NCBI RefSeq assembly: GCF_003573695.1
Contig: NC_039359.1
Coordinates: 187,014,813-187,078,812 of the forward strand
DNA: 64,000 nt
Direction: 5' to 3'
From: Papaver somniferum
Taxonomy: Eukaryota; Streptophyta; Magnoliopsida; Ranunculales; Papaveraceae
Shown: piece after piece, positions 46,426-58,450 of the stretch
How the letters are laid out: each line of letters starts with the position of its first letter
Position numbering within the stretch: the first letter of the stretch is position 1
The notes under the pieces: generated by a model
What the model was told of the DNA's origin: nothing
Seen by the model: only the letters and a program-made list of their open reading frames with translations
Databases searched by the model: none
Made by a program: the position numbers and the translations under genes

Positions 46426-46891
46426 GTTTTTCATTCATTCCCATACTAACCATCGATATTGCAATTAGATAAACTGTTGTGACGAAAAATTGGTCTGATT
46501 TGTTCCCTTCAGCATACCCATTGACCGATTTAAAAGAAAAGGAAAGTGTGGTCTACACCATGACTCAAACCACCAGCTGCATAATATCAAATTGAAATTA
46601 AATAAGAACACAAATAACAAGATGAATACTGATATTTAATGTTGTGAGAGCATTGTAGCAACACTGAAATAAGAGATCAGAAACAAACTATTTACCATTA
46701 TCAAGTAATCTAGAGAACCTGGACAATAAGTATAACCAATAAGTTAATTATTTACTGTTATGGAACTGCTAATGAAATTGAAGGCACAATTTGCGCAAAC
46801 AAGAAAATTATTGAGCATAAAGAAAATTGTGGAACCATCACATGAAATAATCCTTTGTTAATGTAATAACTAGTAGTGATTGCTGCCTAGT

Positions 46892-48724
46892 TGGTAGGTC
46901 GGTAAATATACCTACAATTATACTAAACCTCAAGTGCACAATATCAAAAATGTAAACATGGCAAACACGGGTCGAACCCACAGAGACTAGGGCAGCGTGA
47001 AGTTAAATTCAAAGCCTTACTTTACTAATTCAAATCAAAGGGTTTGTCGAAACTACTAGAAGTTGGAAAAGATCAAACTAGAAAAGTGAAATGGAAATAT
47101 GGATGCAATGAGAGTTGAAAACATTCAAGTAAAAGGCAGTAGGACATTTGATTCCACCACTTAACCTCTACTAGAAATTCATCTATATAAATTGTTCTTT
47201 TCCCTTATAACGGATCAACGGTGAAGATACGAGTCTTTCGCCTTTCCAAAGGGGTTTCAAATATGGATAGTTTATAATCAACTAAAGCATTAATCCTTAG
47301 TATCATATGTCTTCTTACAACACAACTAATCAAAGATTAAAGGTATCAATTAAACATGAATTTATGCGACAATATGCAGGTTTTCTAACGACCTAGGATA
47401 CATGATATACTAGGTGAAAGTAATATATTACAGGTCAAAAGTTAAACATCTCTTAACTCAGTAAAGCACAATAAGAACAATATCGAAAACACGAATTAAG
47501 TTAAGAATTTAAAACATAGTGAAATTAGGAGACAAATAGAATTCAAAAATAGATAAACTCATTGATGTAATTGAACTCTATTCTCTGTCAAACTGATTTC
47601 TCAAGAACACTAAGAACAAAGGAAATTACTTAAGAGTATTTCAAACCCCAGTCACTGTATACCCCCAATTACACCATGATAACCCCTATTTATACATCTA
47701 TTTCCCCGCTAAAATCCCCATTCACTCAATCAACAGATACCCAATTTTTTTAGGGATTTGTTGGGACTCACCACTGATGTAGCCTTCCTTCTCTCGCACA
47801 ATCATTACACCGTCTTCACAATAGTCTGATGTTGTCGGTAATGCAAACTCAGATTCAGATAATTTGATAACGCATGCTGCTTGTGTTCACTTGCCAATTC
47901 TCTGCCATCAAATTAAGACCTAGCTTGTAAATTCTGTCGATTTTGAAGACCAAACAGCCGACCTATTCTTGTACCATTCAAATCCTAGGGTTATAACTGA
48001 AATGGATTGATGATGATGATAGAAAGGGTGATTCACAGTAGAGAGAGGTGAAATTGTCGAGAACGATAGATAGATTGATTTGATATGAAATGGTACTGGG
48101 TTGAGGAAGAGAGAACGAAATAGGGATAGAGAGAGATGAGACTGACAGAGTTAGGGCTGTCTTTGTTCTCAGATGATGATAGAGAGGGTACTGTCGGTCG
48201 TGTAGGAGAGAAAATAGAGTTGTTTTCTGATCCAGACTTGAAAGTGAAATGAAATATGGGATTAAGGGTCTGTTTGGGTGTTGTTCACAAACATATGGTC
48301 TAGGTGTATAAGAGTTTTGGTTTTCTTTACCCTTTCTGCGTGTGAAAAGCAACATGACTTTGAACTTTGACCCACCATCACAGCTGAAATATGTCCTTGC
48401 ATTTCTTAGCCACTAGCCCATTCACTCTATCAATCTGTTAGCATCCCATCTGCCTTCTTTCACTGCACTTTACTTCTTATGATGGTTTAATATCTAGATC
48501 GACGAGGAATAAAAACTTCACTTTGTTCATAGCCCATGTTTACTCCATTATTTCATCCCCTAGCATTACAAAACAAAAATCAGGGACTATTACCAAAGAA
48601 TTTACTCGCACTGAACAAGGAAAACAAAATACACAATTTTGCAAAAATATAAGCAATTAGTGCAACTAGATACCGTAAACACCTATAAAATGATAAGAAT
48701 ATATACGATATTAGGTGTTTATCA
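46892..48724 (-). repeat. 3' LTR of element D
   Basis: 1833 bp. The minus-strand start TGATAAACACC follows the polypurine tract and the end ...CCTACCA matches the E LTR end. A minus-strand TATAAATA is at 47687-47694. U5 words near 46930-46990 match those of A, C and E. Confidence 0.8.
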
Positions 48725-48739
48725 AATACCCCCAAACCT
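48725..48739 (-). other. polypurine tract of element D
   Basis: The minus strand reads AGGTTTGGGGGTATT immediately before the LTR, identical to the tracts of A and C. Confidence 0.8.
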
Positions 48740-50158
48740 TCCTTTTGCTCATCCTCGAGTAAAACACAAAACTAAAAGAAAAGTCCTAACTGCACCATTG
48801 TCGCTGGTCTCTCGATTGCATTTAGAAAATGCAATAAACCTTTTAAACAACTAAGTGTCCCTAGTGGACGAGTTAAAGTCTCGTGAGGGTTTACTTAGAA
48901 GATACCCACAAATTTCTAGGACAAAATATAAGCTCAGATTTCATGAAGTTATACTTGCATTATAATTTTAGCTCACAACAATTGGATATGTCAATCTAGC
49001 TTTCAAAGGCACAATTCTAGCACTGGAACAACTAAATACATGTGATAAGAGTGTGAAGTGTACCACCTTAGACATGCATAGAGAATGATTTACTGTAGGA
49101 AGTTATGACAAACAATTACTAAGAGATAGTTTTTAGGCTAAGAACTGAATTCAAAGCCAAGATAGTTGTCCGGCTTTACGAGAATTGTGAATGTTCACCT
49201 TCAGAGTTGGTAATATTTCAATTTACCCGCGTTGTACATCGACGGCTACACCTTCCCTTGCTTTATTACAAAACTATTTACATTCATATATACAAAAGGA
49301 AACATTGACTGCCTATTTACATTCATAAGTAAAGAGAAACTACTCAATGGTTTGAAACAAACGACAATTACAACTCATTTCAGTTTCTTTTCTTTTTTTC
49401 ATTTTTTTTTTATGTAATTCTTTTTTTCAACTGATTTTGAAATAACAAGAGATACAAACACATAACAACTTTACACAAAAACATAAAAATACATTGCATA
49501 ACAATTTTAGAAAAAGGTAGATGTTTCCGATGCACCCGGTCAAATTCAATGGTTGCTTTTCTTAATGTATCCTCCAACTTCTATCCCAGCCAACCAAAGA
49601 ACAAGCTAGTCAAGTCTCATTCAGTATTCTAGATGATTGGCAGCCTACTTAACCTATGAACACCGACGCTATACACGCTTGGTAGATCATGCATGTGCAA
49701 ATTTTCTATATCACATGTGAATTGTGCTAGAATTAGGGGTGCCTCATCATCTAGACTAAGAACCCTAAGATAACATACATGCACTGGTATCACAAATCAA
49801 GGTAAATGAGCTTCATTTTTCATTTTTTTTTTTGGATTATGATTTTAATTTTCACAAGTTCTAACTACAAATTTCATGTGATATCTACTCACACCCCCAA
49901 ACCTATGTTAAACAGTGTCCTCAATATTTCTAAGGATTCACAAAGTTATAACATGCCATGAGTTCATGAAGATAAATAATAGGTTAGAGAGTACCAGATC
50001 CAAAAAGTGTTGCCAAACCAGATAGTTGAGCAGCCAAGTAGATATCACAATAACAACGATTATAAACAGTAAAAACTTATCTATCAAACTAAAACTAAAA
50101 GAAAGCAAAGGACATATAATGGAATTCTAAACCTGGTATATACAAGGGGTGAGCCAGT
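48740..50158 (-). other. 3' non-coding region of element D
   Basis: Non-coding sequence between integrase and the polypurine tract. Read on the minus strand it aligns in patches with 59265-60744 of element C and 1588-3055 of element A, for example around CGTCCACTAGGGACACTTAG and the block with CACATGTGATAAGAGTG. This shared 3' region links the autonomous and pol-less elements. Confidence 0.7.
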
Positions 50159-51419
50159 TCAATCCAGATAGACGGGGTCTTCCAGATCAGTTGTTTCAAT
50201 TTCAGGTGGAATTGGTTCAATAAACGGCTTCAGTCTCTGCCCATTTACCTTGAAGACGTTCTTAGTTTCTACATCTTCGAGTTCTACAGCTCCATGAGGG
50301 AATATTGTGCACACCAAGTATGGGCCTGTCCATCTAGAACGCAATTTACCTGGAAAGAAATGCAAACGAGAGTTGTACAATGAAACTTTGTGACCAGGTG
50401 TGAAAGACTTGCGCAAAATGCGTTTTTCATGGAACACTTTCATTCTATCTTTGTTCAGCTTAGCACTACCATAAGAATCATTCATCAGCTCTTCCAACTC
50501 GTTGAGTTGGAGTTTCCGTTGGGTACCTGCCTTATCAAGAAAAAGTTAAGTTTCTTTATAGCCCAATATGCACGATGTTCTAATTCAACAGGTAAATGAC
50601 AAGGTTTTCCATACACAAGTATGTAAGGAGACATGCCAATAGGAGTTTTATATGTTGTTCTATAAGCCCATAAAGCATCATTCAATCTCAAAGACCAATC
50701 TTTTCTAGACGGGTTAACCGTCTTTTCAAGAATATGCTTAATCTCCCTATTAGAAACCTCTACTTGGCCACTAGTATTGTATGGTATGGGGTTACGACTT
50801 TATGAGTTATGCCATACTTGCGTACTAATGACTCAAAAGATTTATTGCAAAAATATGAACCACCATCACTGATTATAGTTCTAGGTGTGCCAAAACGAGA
50901 AAATATGCTTTCTTTTAAGAAGGAATTAACCACCCTATGGTCATTTGTTTTGGTCGCAATTGATTCTACCCACTTAGAAACATAATCAACATCAACAAGG
51001 ATGTATAGCTTACCTTCAGAATTAGGAAACGGACCCGTGAATTCAATTCCCCACACATCAAACAGTTCAAAAATCAAAATAGGGTGCAATGGAATCATGT
51101 TTCTCTTTGAAATACTTCCTAGTTTCTGACAACGTTCACAAGCTATACAATAAGCATGACAGTCTTTGAACAACGGTGGCCAATAAAACCTACTTTTCAA
51201 GACTTTTGCAGCAGTCTTCTTGGCAATGAAATGGCCTCCACATGCTTGGTCATGACAAAAAGACATCGCATCTTTTTTTTCACTGTTGGGGACACATTTC
51301 CTAATGATCTGGTCCAGGAAATACTTAAACAGGTACGTGTCATCCCAAAAGAAGTGTTTAACTTCAGCCAAGAACTCAGAACGGTCTTGTCTAGACCAAT
51401 GCAACGACATTTTTCCCAT
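50159..51419 (-). pseudogene. integrase of element D
   Basis: Three frames. 51419-50760 has the HHCC finger (HDQACGGHF ... CIACERCQKLGS) and the catalytic core, with DVWGIEFTGPF where the family has WGID, then IISDGGSYF with the second Asp. A frameshift near 50790 moves into a frame reading [15 protein letters not shown], which carries the catalytic Glu. 50691-50485 continues with [19 protein letters not shown], and 50497-50159 gives the C-terminal domain with FTPGHKVSLYNSRL and GKLRSRWTGPYLV. The first Asp to Glu change and the frameshifts argue against activity. Confidence 0.8.
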
Positions 51420-51429
51420 GCAAGATAGT

Positions 51430-53097
51430 TCACAATGTTAGAAAACCAAGGAAACTAGACACAAGCATTAATTGTTCATCAGGAAATGACTCTCTAATAT
51501 GGAAGGACTCACCAACAGATTCAACATTTAACCTAGACAGGTGATCAGCGACCACATTTTCAGAACCTTTCTTATCTCGAATTTCGAGATCGAATTCCTG
51601 CAATAATAGTATCCATCGGATAATACGAGCTTTAGCATCCTTTTTAGAAAGAAGGAATTTCATAGCAGCATGATCAGTGTATATGATGTCCTTACTATCA
51701 AGTATGACCTAAACTTGTCCAATATGAAAATAACAACAAGCAATTCCTTCTCAGTAGTTAAGTTGAGCATTATTAAGAGTCTTGCTAGCATAGTATATCA
51801 CATATGAAATTAGATCGACGCGATTGCCTAAAACATCACCAACAGAAAAATCAGACGCGTCACACATGATTTCAAATGGGAATTTCCAGTCAGGTGGTCT
51901 GACTATTGGGGCTGATGTTAGAAGAGTTTTGAGTTCTTCCAATGCACGTACACAAGCATCATCAAATACAAAAGCAACATATTTACCAAGTATATTACAC
52001 AGTGGTCTTGAGATCTTACTGAAATCTTTAATGAATATACGGTAAAAACCAGCATGACCTAAAAATGATCTAACCTCCCTCACGGAGCGAGGTTGCTGAA
52101 GGTGTAGAATGAGGTCGATTTTTACTCTATCAACTTCTATGCCTTTTTCAGAGATGATGTGTCCTAAAACTATGCCTGAATGAACCATGAAATGGCATTT
52201 TTCCCAGTTCAGGAAGACCCAAACACAGAAAAAATCATCCACAAATATCTCAAGAAACTTATCAACCATGTCAGAAAAAATGCTTATCGTACAACGTTGA
52301 AATGTAGCGGGCGCATTACATAACCCAAAGGGAATGCGGCGATAAGAAAATGTACCACAAGGACATGTAAGTGTAGTCTTTTCCTGATCTTGGGGTGCTA
52401 TGTGAATCTGGTTCTAACCACAATAACCGTCTAAGAAACAGTAATGACTATGTCCAGATAACTTTTCTAACATTTGATCTATGAAAGGGAGAGGGAAGTG
52501 ATCTTTCCTTGTAACTGCGTTCAACTTTCTATAGTCAATGCAAACTCTCCATCTTGTGGTGACTCAAGTAAGGACTAACTCATTTTTTTCATTTTGAACT
52601 ACAGTAATACCTGACTTTTTCGGCACAACCTGAATGGGACTAACCAATTTTCTATATGAGATCGGGTATATGATACCCACATCAAGAAGCTTAAGGATCT
52701 CACCCCTAACAACCTCTTTCATGTTAGGATTAAGTTTCCTATGCATTTTCTTAGATGTTTTAGAATTATATTCAAGATTTATGTGATGCATGCAAACTGT
52801 GGGGCTAATACCCTTAATATCTAAGATTTTCCATCCTAGGGCTTCTTTATGCTCTTTAAGTACTTCTACGAGCTTACTTTCCTGTTTTATATCTAAAGCA
52901 GATGAAATTATTACAGGAAAAGTATTAGAAGATCCCAAAAATGCATATTTAAGAGTATCAGGCAGTGGTTTCAGTTCAATCTCTGGTGGCACAACAAGAG
53001 ATGGGATAGACTTGGATTTAGAGAGTGGAAGTGGCTCCACTTTAGATTTCCATTTAGTGGTGTCCATGAGAGGTGCAGATTCAAGCAAAGTATTCAC
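51430..53097 (-). pseudogene. reverse transcriptase-RNase H of element D
   Basis: The N-terminal part, 53097-52564, contains KLNPNMKEVVRGEILKLLD, IYPIS and SPIQVVPKKSG. The middle, 52563-52270, is split by stops but shows CNAPATFQRC. The palm end, 52269-51751, has FVDDFF as the YVDD-box variant and LGHIISEKGIEVD. RNase H, 51663-51430, ends [20 protein letters not shown] and [11 protein letters not shown]. These blocks are typical of Athila-type pol. No continuous frame remains. Confidence 0.8.
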
Positions 53098-53282
53098 TTC
53101 ACTTATTTACTCATCATCAAACAGATCTAAGTCAAAATTATTCAAACAAGCATGCAAAGGATTAACAGACATGTTATTCGACAACGACTCTTGAATTAAA
53201 CTCTCAATCATGTTAATCTCATGCACATCATCATCAAGATATAATTATTGTTGGATAGTATTAGAAGCATTCAAATCCACAA

Positions 53283-53603
53283 TCATGTTACAAATGACAA
53301 CTTCAACACTCCATTACGATAATTAATAATTGCATTAGATGTCGCCAAGAAGGGACGTCCCAAAATGAAAGGAATGTGACAGTCAGGGTTTTTCATAGGT
53401 TGAGTATCTAATACAATAAAGTCCACGGGAAAATAGAACTTATCAACCTTAATCAAAACATCTTCTACCACACCACGAGGAAATTTTACGGATCTGTACG
53501 CCAATTGCAGAGTTATATGTGTTTGTTTTAACTCTCCAAGGCCTAACTGCACATATACCGCATATGGTAGTAGGTGCACACTTGCCCCTAAGTATAATAA
53601 CAC
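53283..53603 (-). pseudogene. aspartic protease of element D, active-site Asp lost
   Basis: LLYLGASVHLLPYAVY corresponds to the family DLGAS active site, with Asp replaced by Tyr. The rest is well kept: LGLGELKQTHITLQLAYRS, GVVEDVLIKVDKFYFPVDF, ILGRPFLAT. The protease is inactive as written. Confidence 0.75.
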
Positions 53604-53885
53604 CTTATTAACCGTATGGTCACCTATCGTGCATGAGATTGCAGGAAAACATGGGTCTCTAAACTTAGGTGGAGTCTTGTTTTGAATAATAGGACTTACC
53701 TGTTAAGCGAGAAAGGCACGCTTGTGCACATTAAGCTTTCGCTTTTGTGTGCACAGGTCCTTAAAGAATTTCGCATAAGTAGGAATCTTCTTAATTGCTT
53801 CGAGAAATGGAATGTTGATGTTAACTAGTTTGAACAATTCCAATATCTCGTGATACTGCGATCCCTTCTTTTGCTGCTCCAGCCT

Positions 53886-54413
53886 TTAGAGAAAAGGAGC
53901 TACATGCACATTATAAGGCATAGAAACATCAACAGAACTTTTGGATTTAAAAACAGGTTCAGGTTCATTTACTATAGTTGTTGTGTTCTGTGGTGTTTTA
54001 TGCAATGGTGAGTATGATTCAGACTCACTCTTCTCTGACATGTTTACCTTGTTATCAACTACTTTACCACTACGAAGAGTAGTAATAGAGTTCAACTGGT
54101 CATGCGAAGATTCATTACAAGTAGAAGTACTTGACTGAAATGTTCCTTTCAGGTTTTGTTGAGGATGACTAGGGATTTTACCCTTTTCCCTCTCATTTAG
54201 TGCATCATAGATTTTGCCCAATTTAAGTTCTAGACTTGCAAGCCTTTGGTCATTTAACTTCTGATATTGCAAAAAAAAATTGATTCATTTGATTTACACC
54301 ATCATCAAAGATAGGCCTTTTCTCTACAGGGTTCTGTGTGTGTAATTATACTTGGGGGTTTCTAGAATATGAATATCCTTGGGTATTTCCTGATGTACCC
54401 CCTTGTACAGAGC
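53886..54413 (-). pseudogene. gag C-terminal part of element D, left of the insertion
   Basis: The frame 54272-53886 has LNDQRLASLELKLGKIYDAL (a coiled-coil-like block), then a Ser/Thr-rich linker with TTLRSGKVVDNKV, the typical start of the gag-protease linker in Athila-like elements. It is continued, after removal of element C, by 63365-64000. Confidence 0.65.
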
Positions 54414-54418
54414 CTTGG
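54414..54418 (+). repeat. left target duplication of element C (CTTGG)
   Basis: CTTGG directly precedes TGATGAG of the 5' LTR and is repeated at 63365-63369 after the 3' LTR. Confidence 0.9.
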
Positions 54419-57044
54419 TGATGAGTGCCAAATATTGTATATATTTATCCCTTTTTGTTGGCATTTAACTCATCTTTTGCGCATTAATTCTACATTTTAT
54501 CCCATATTCTGTATTTTCATTGTTTTCAAGAATAAATATTTTTATTAATTAATTTTGCATTTTTAGGTAATAAATAAAGTTCGGATGAGTCGCGGAGCGA
54601 AAAGAGCAGAAAAGTAGTGAAAAGCCGGGAGGAGTTACGCAAGGAAGCCGCGAAGAACGTTGTGCATAAGACCAAGAGGCTAGGAATGGGCTTGAAGAAG
54701 AAGAATTATCCTTAAAAAAGATATGGGCTTGGCATACCCAAGGCTCAAAGCCCTTTCTCAAACCCATTTCCACTATCCAAGCCCGTATCGGATTTCAGCC
54801 GTCAGATCGAAGCATTTCAGCATCCTACGGTCGCTCCATCATCGCACATCAAACTCCGAAGCTCCCGCTTTACATCGCAACGCCCATCTCCATCTTGGGC
54901 CGTCCTTTTCGTTGCATTCCTCCATCCGACGGTCGCTACCCACAGCCTCCCATTTCATCGTTGGATCCACTACCATCGTCACATCCTACGGACCAGATCG
55001 CTGCGCATCAACTTCAGATAATCCCGCTTCACACCCTAGCACCGAAGCCTATACTACCACCCAAACACTCCCTTCTTCCCAAAACTTCGACTTCATCTCC
55101 TTCACCCGACAGTTGCAGAGCTCTGCAACTCCACCACCTCCCCTCTCTGCCGCTGTCGCTTACACCACCACCACACCACACCGTACATCACCACTCCATA
55201 CCAAGTCTCTCCCTTGTCTCGTTTCTAGCATCTAACTAGGTGCTACAAGCTAGAACAGTGAGAAGCTAGGGTTTCACCAACAGCGAGGAGAAGACACAAT
55301 TGAGGGCTGGAAAAGCTTCAGAAGAGCAGAGGGGACATACCCAAAGCATGGGTCGAGTCTAATTGCATCAGAGGGTGAGTTAATTTCATTATTTCTCGAA
55401 ACCCTAATTGTACTGTTGAGTGAAGATTTTTGGGGAAAATGGGTGTAAACCCTAATTTGCTAATTTGGGTATAAAAGGGGATGTGTATGAGATGTTAAAA
55501 CTTGTTCTTGGACTAGCCAAGTTTCCACTCAATTTGGGTTAGGTTAATTTCAATTGTTCCTGCACTGTTAATTGTTCCTGTTAATTTGCACTTTCAACTG
55601 TTAATCTCTTGCCATTGTTAATGTTGCTTTGTTACTTTCTTGTTACTGTTAAATGTGCTTTTGTTAATGCACTGTTAATGTTAATGTGTTAAATATCATG
55701 TTAGGTTAAATTAATCACTGTTAGTATTTCAATGTTAGTTCAGTTAGTTGTGATCATGTTTGTTGTTGCTCAATTCACTGTCATGTTTAAATTCACTGTC
55801 ATTTGAAGGAATGCTAGGCTAGATACATCTGTGAAGCTTTGAACTAATTGTGCAATGGCAAGAAATCAGTGCTCATAGCAAGCTGATTTTCTTGCCATTC
55901 TTGTTGTATGCTTAGGTTGTAGTATTGGTTGTGCATTGGGAGAAACTAGTGCTTATAGCAAGCTAGTTCTCTTCCATTCTTTTAGTATACCTCCTGTTTG
56001 CCTGTATGCTGCCTTAGTATTGCTTCATGTCAGTTTCTCCACAACCCTGCCCTTGGCCTTAGGTCTTGGTTCATTCTTGTGTTGTTTTCTGTTGCTTTTG
56101 CTTTGTTTTGCTTTTGTTCACTGATTGTTTTGTTTTTGCTGTTTAGTTTTCATTTGTTTTCTTCCTTGTTTTTGCCCTGTGCAGTCTTAACTGCTTATGC
56201 TTACTTCTTTTGGCTTGCTGCTTGTACATTCTGTTGCTTGTGCATTCTGTTTTGCCTTTCATTCCCCTGCAGCACTTGTGCTGCTTTTGTGCATTGCTTT
56301 CCCTTGCTGCTGCCACTTCTTCTGTTGCTGCTGTAGCTTCCTCTGCTGCTGCTGCCTTTCTGCAGCTACTGCTGCCACTCCTTGCCCTGTAGCTGCTGTT
56401 GCCTCCTGCATCTGAGCCTCTGCAGCTGCTGCTGCCAATCCACTTCTGTGACTGTTGCATTGCTGCTGCTTGCTTTGCTCTCCAAGGCTCACTTCACAAC
56501 TGAGTCCAAGGCCCTAAGCCCAATTCACAGTTGAACTGTTGAGCCCAAAGCTCAAATCAGTTCACTGAAACAAAGCCCAGCTTTCAAAGATCAAGCCCAG
56601 TTTCTAAAACCAAAGCCCAATTACTGTGAAAGACCATTTCACTGTTAAGGTGAAATTGAGCCCAAAGCTCAATCAAAGGACCAAAGCCCATTTGCACTTC
56701 AAAGATAACTGAGCCCAAGCTCAGTTCATTTTATCTTTAACAAACCCACTAAGCCCAATTCATTCAAAGGGCATTCAAACCCATTAGCACTCAAAGCCCC
56801 ATCTAAGCCAAAAGGCTTCTAAGCCCAAAGCAAACTAGAAACCCAATTAGCTAAAACACTTTCGAAACACACCCGATCTCTGTGGATCGACCCGTACTTG
56901 CACGAGGTACAACCGACAACCGTGCACTTGCGGTATTACTGTAGGCCCGTTTTCATCGCATCATTTTTATACACCTGTCTAGGCCTGCCAAGTTTTTGGC
57001 GCCGTTGCCGGGGATAATTTCTATACCCTTTTAGAGGCCTGCCA
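54419..57044 (+). repeat. 5' LTR of element C
   Basis: 2626 bp. TATAAAAG at 55470-55477 is the probable promoter. The middle is rich in GTTAATGTT-like and GCTGCTGCT repeats. The right end contains an internal copy of the primer site (57017 leftwards to 56981) because a segment of 54 bp is duplicated. The 170, 114 and 112 codon frames inside are LTR sequence without protein features. Confidence 0.9.
55470..55477 (+). promoter_or_regulatory. TATA box of the element C LTR
   Basis: TATAAAAG about 1.05 kb into the LTR; the same box is at 61796-61803 in the 3' LTR. Confidence 0.6.
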
Positions 57045-57069
57045 AGTTTTTGGCGCCGTTGTCGGGGAT
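56981..57069 (+). repeat. tandem copy of LTR end plus primer-binding site
   Basis: AGGCCTGCCAAGTTTTTGGC followed by GCCGTTGYCGGGGAT occurs at 56981-57015 and again at 57035-57069, period 54. The first copy lies within the LTR and the second straddles its end. Confidence 0.9.
57051..57069 (+). other. primer-binding site of element C
   Basis: TGGCGCCGTTGTCGGGGAT is complementary to the 3' end of plant tRNA-Asp(GTC) with one mismatch. It begins six bases after the LTR end. The upstream duplicate at 56997-57015 (TGGCGCCGTTGCCGGGGAT) is a perfect match but is inside the LTR. Confidence 0.8.
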
Positions 57070-57604
57070 TGGTGCTGTGTTTTATCTGTGTTTTTCTTAG
57101 CTATTTTTGCATTTCATTGCATAGCATTTGCATTTGCATCTGCATCTGCTTCACTTCATTTGCTGTTGGACCTGCTGTTCTGAACCTGTTTTTCCTCTGC
57201 TGGGACGCCACCAAGGAAAAGAACCAAAACCCAACTGGGTTTTTGCAACAATATCAGAGCAGCTGGGCTGTGCTAAAAAGGTAAGCCTAAACCCATTCAA
57301 TTGAGAGAACCCAACCTGTGGGCTTCCAATTTTTTTAATTGTGGGCTTGTAATAATTAACCCAATTTTTTTGGGCTTTTTATTTTTCTATTTTGGGTTTG
57401 TAATAATTTATTTTTGGGCTTGTTGTTTAATTTGTGGGCTTGTATTTATTTTGTGTGGGCTTGTTTAAATTTTTCCATTGGACTTGTATTTTGGACTCTG
57501 GGTTTAAACCCAGCTGATAACCGATTGTGGGCCGCAGCCTTCCTTCCATTTCATTAGAGGCTTGCACAGTGGGCTTGCTCCCATTCAAAAACCAAATTTT
57601 ATTT

Positions 57605-57640
<36 letters not shown>

Positions 57641-57774
57641 TTGCTCCCAATTTTAAACCAAACTTCTTTTATATCCCACCAAAACCAAATTTTTCCCAAA
57701 AATCCAAACCCATCAAAAACCAAATTTTTTTAAAACCCATTAAAACCAAATAGTGGGCTTTGTGTCATTTCAAA
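57070..57774 (+). other. leader region of element C
   Basis: Non-coding leader between primer site and gag. It is rich in GGGCTTGT and AACCC words, with an A run at 57610-57636. No coding signal. Confidence 0.6.
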
Positions 57775-58450
57775 ATGGGCCAACCTCGTGCTCTCCATGA
57801 ATACATGTATCCATCAATACAAATTCCATTATCATGTATTGTCTTACCTCAAACCAATAACCCTTTTAAAATAAATGCAAGCATGATACAAATACTTCCT
57901 ATATTTCGAGGGTTCGATTCTGAGAACCCCTATACTCATGTGAGGGAGTTTGAACAAATTTGTCGGACTATGCAACCTGATCATTTGTCCGAAGACTCTC
58001 TGAAATTGCGTTTGTTTACATTTTCTTTAAAGGAAAGGGCCAAAACATGGTTTTACGGTTTGAGACCACAATCAATCACCACTTGGGAACAACTCACTAA
58101 TCAATTTTTCCAAAATTTTTCCACATCATAGGACCATCGCTATTCGTCAAAATCAATTGTTTTGTCCAATTGGATGAGGAAACTGTTTTTCACTATTTTG
58201 AACGTTTTAATGATTTGTTGAGTGAATGTCCGCACCATGGAATTGAGAAGTGGAGACTTGTCGTCATCCTCTATGAGGGACTAGACTTTAAATCTCGAAC
58301 CATGGTTGAATCTATGTGTAATGGTGAGTTTATTGATAAATCTGTGGATGATGCATGGAATTTTTTAGCCGAGATTGCAGAGAAAACCCATCAATGGGAA
58401 TCCGTTAGGGAAACAGGAACAACACCACATGATATGAGTCACCCTCATGA
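57775..58450 (+). pseudogene. gag of element C, frameshifted
   Basis: An ATG at 57775 (MGQPRALHEYM) starts a frame to 58131 with the capsid-type gag block LRLFTFSLKERAKTWFYGL and WEQLTNQFFQNF. Indels around 58110-58165 break the frame. The downstream frame from about 58150 continues gag with VFHYFERFNDLLSECPHHGI, LYEGLDFKSRTMVE and WNFLAEIAEKTHQWE. Compared with element A the CCHC knuckle segment is missing. The product would not be a complete gag, so particle formation must be supplied in trans. Confidence 0.8.

Larger units (their letters stand above)
41720..46580 (-). pseudogene. decayed multi-exon gene-like region of unknown identity
   Basis: On the minus strand several exon-like pieces have splice-like borders. 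About 46580-46440: RSMGMLKGTNQTNFSS. About 46220-46085: LLAHIDMTLAYYEKHEHLSK, followed by a stop and a GTGAG donor. 45895-45841: YMLQALMERDILQIGRH before GTAAGT. 45741-45728 joined across the solo LTR to 42219-42166: MALTQSICWKVVLKTADS, between TTCACTGCAG and GTAAGT. About 42060-41994: ALSMMPSEFRSLYKSSVL. About 41892-41735: NFYRMNLKCADFARLTVVHK, after TTCTTCAG. In-frame stops show decay. I do not recognise the parent gene. It may be a host pseudogene or gene pieces captured by a transposon. Confidence 0.4.

Noticed and set aside
55998..56492. Cysteine/leucine-rich plus frames and alanine/glutamine-rich minus frames in the LTRs of C
   Set aside because: They arise from CTG/GCT-rich low-complexity sequence inside the LTR, on both strands.
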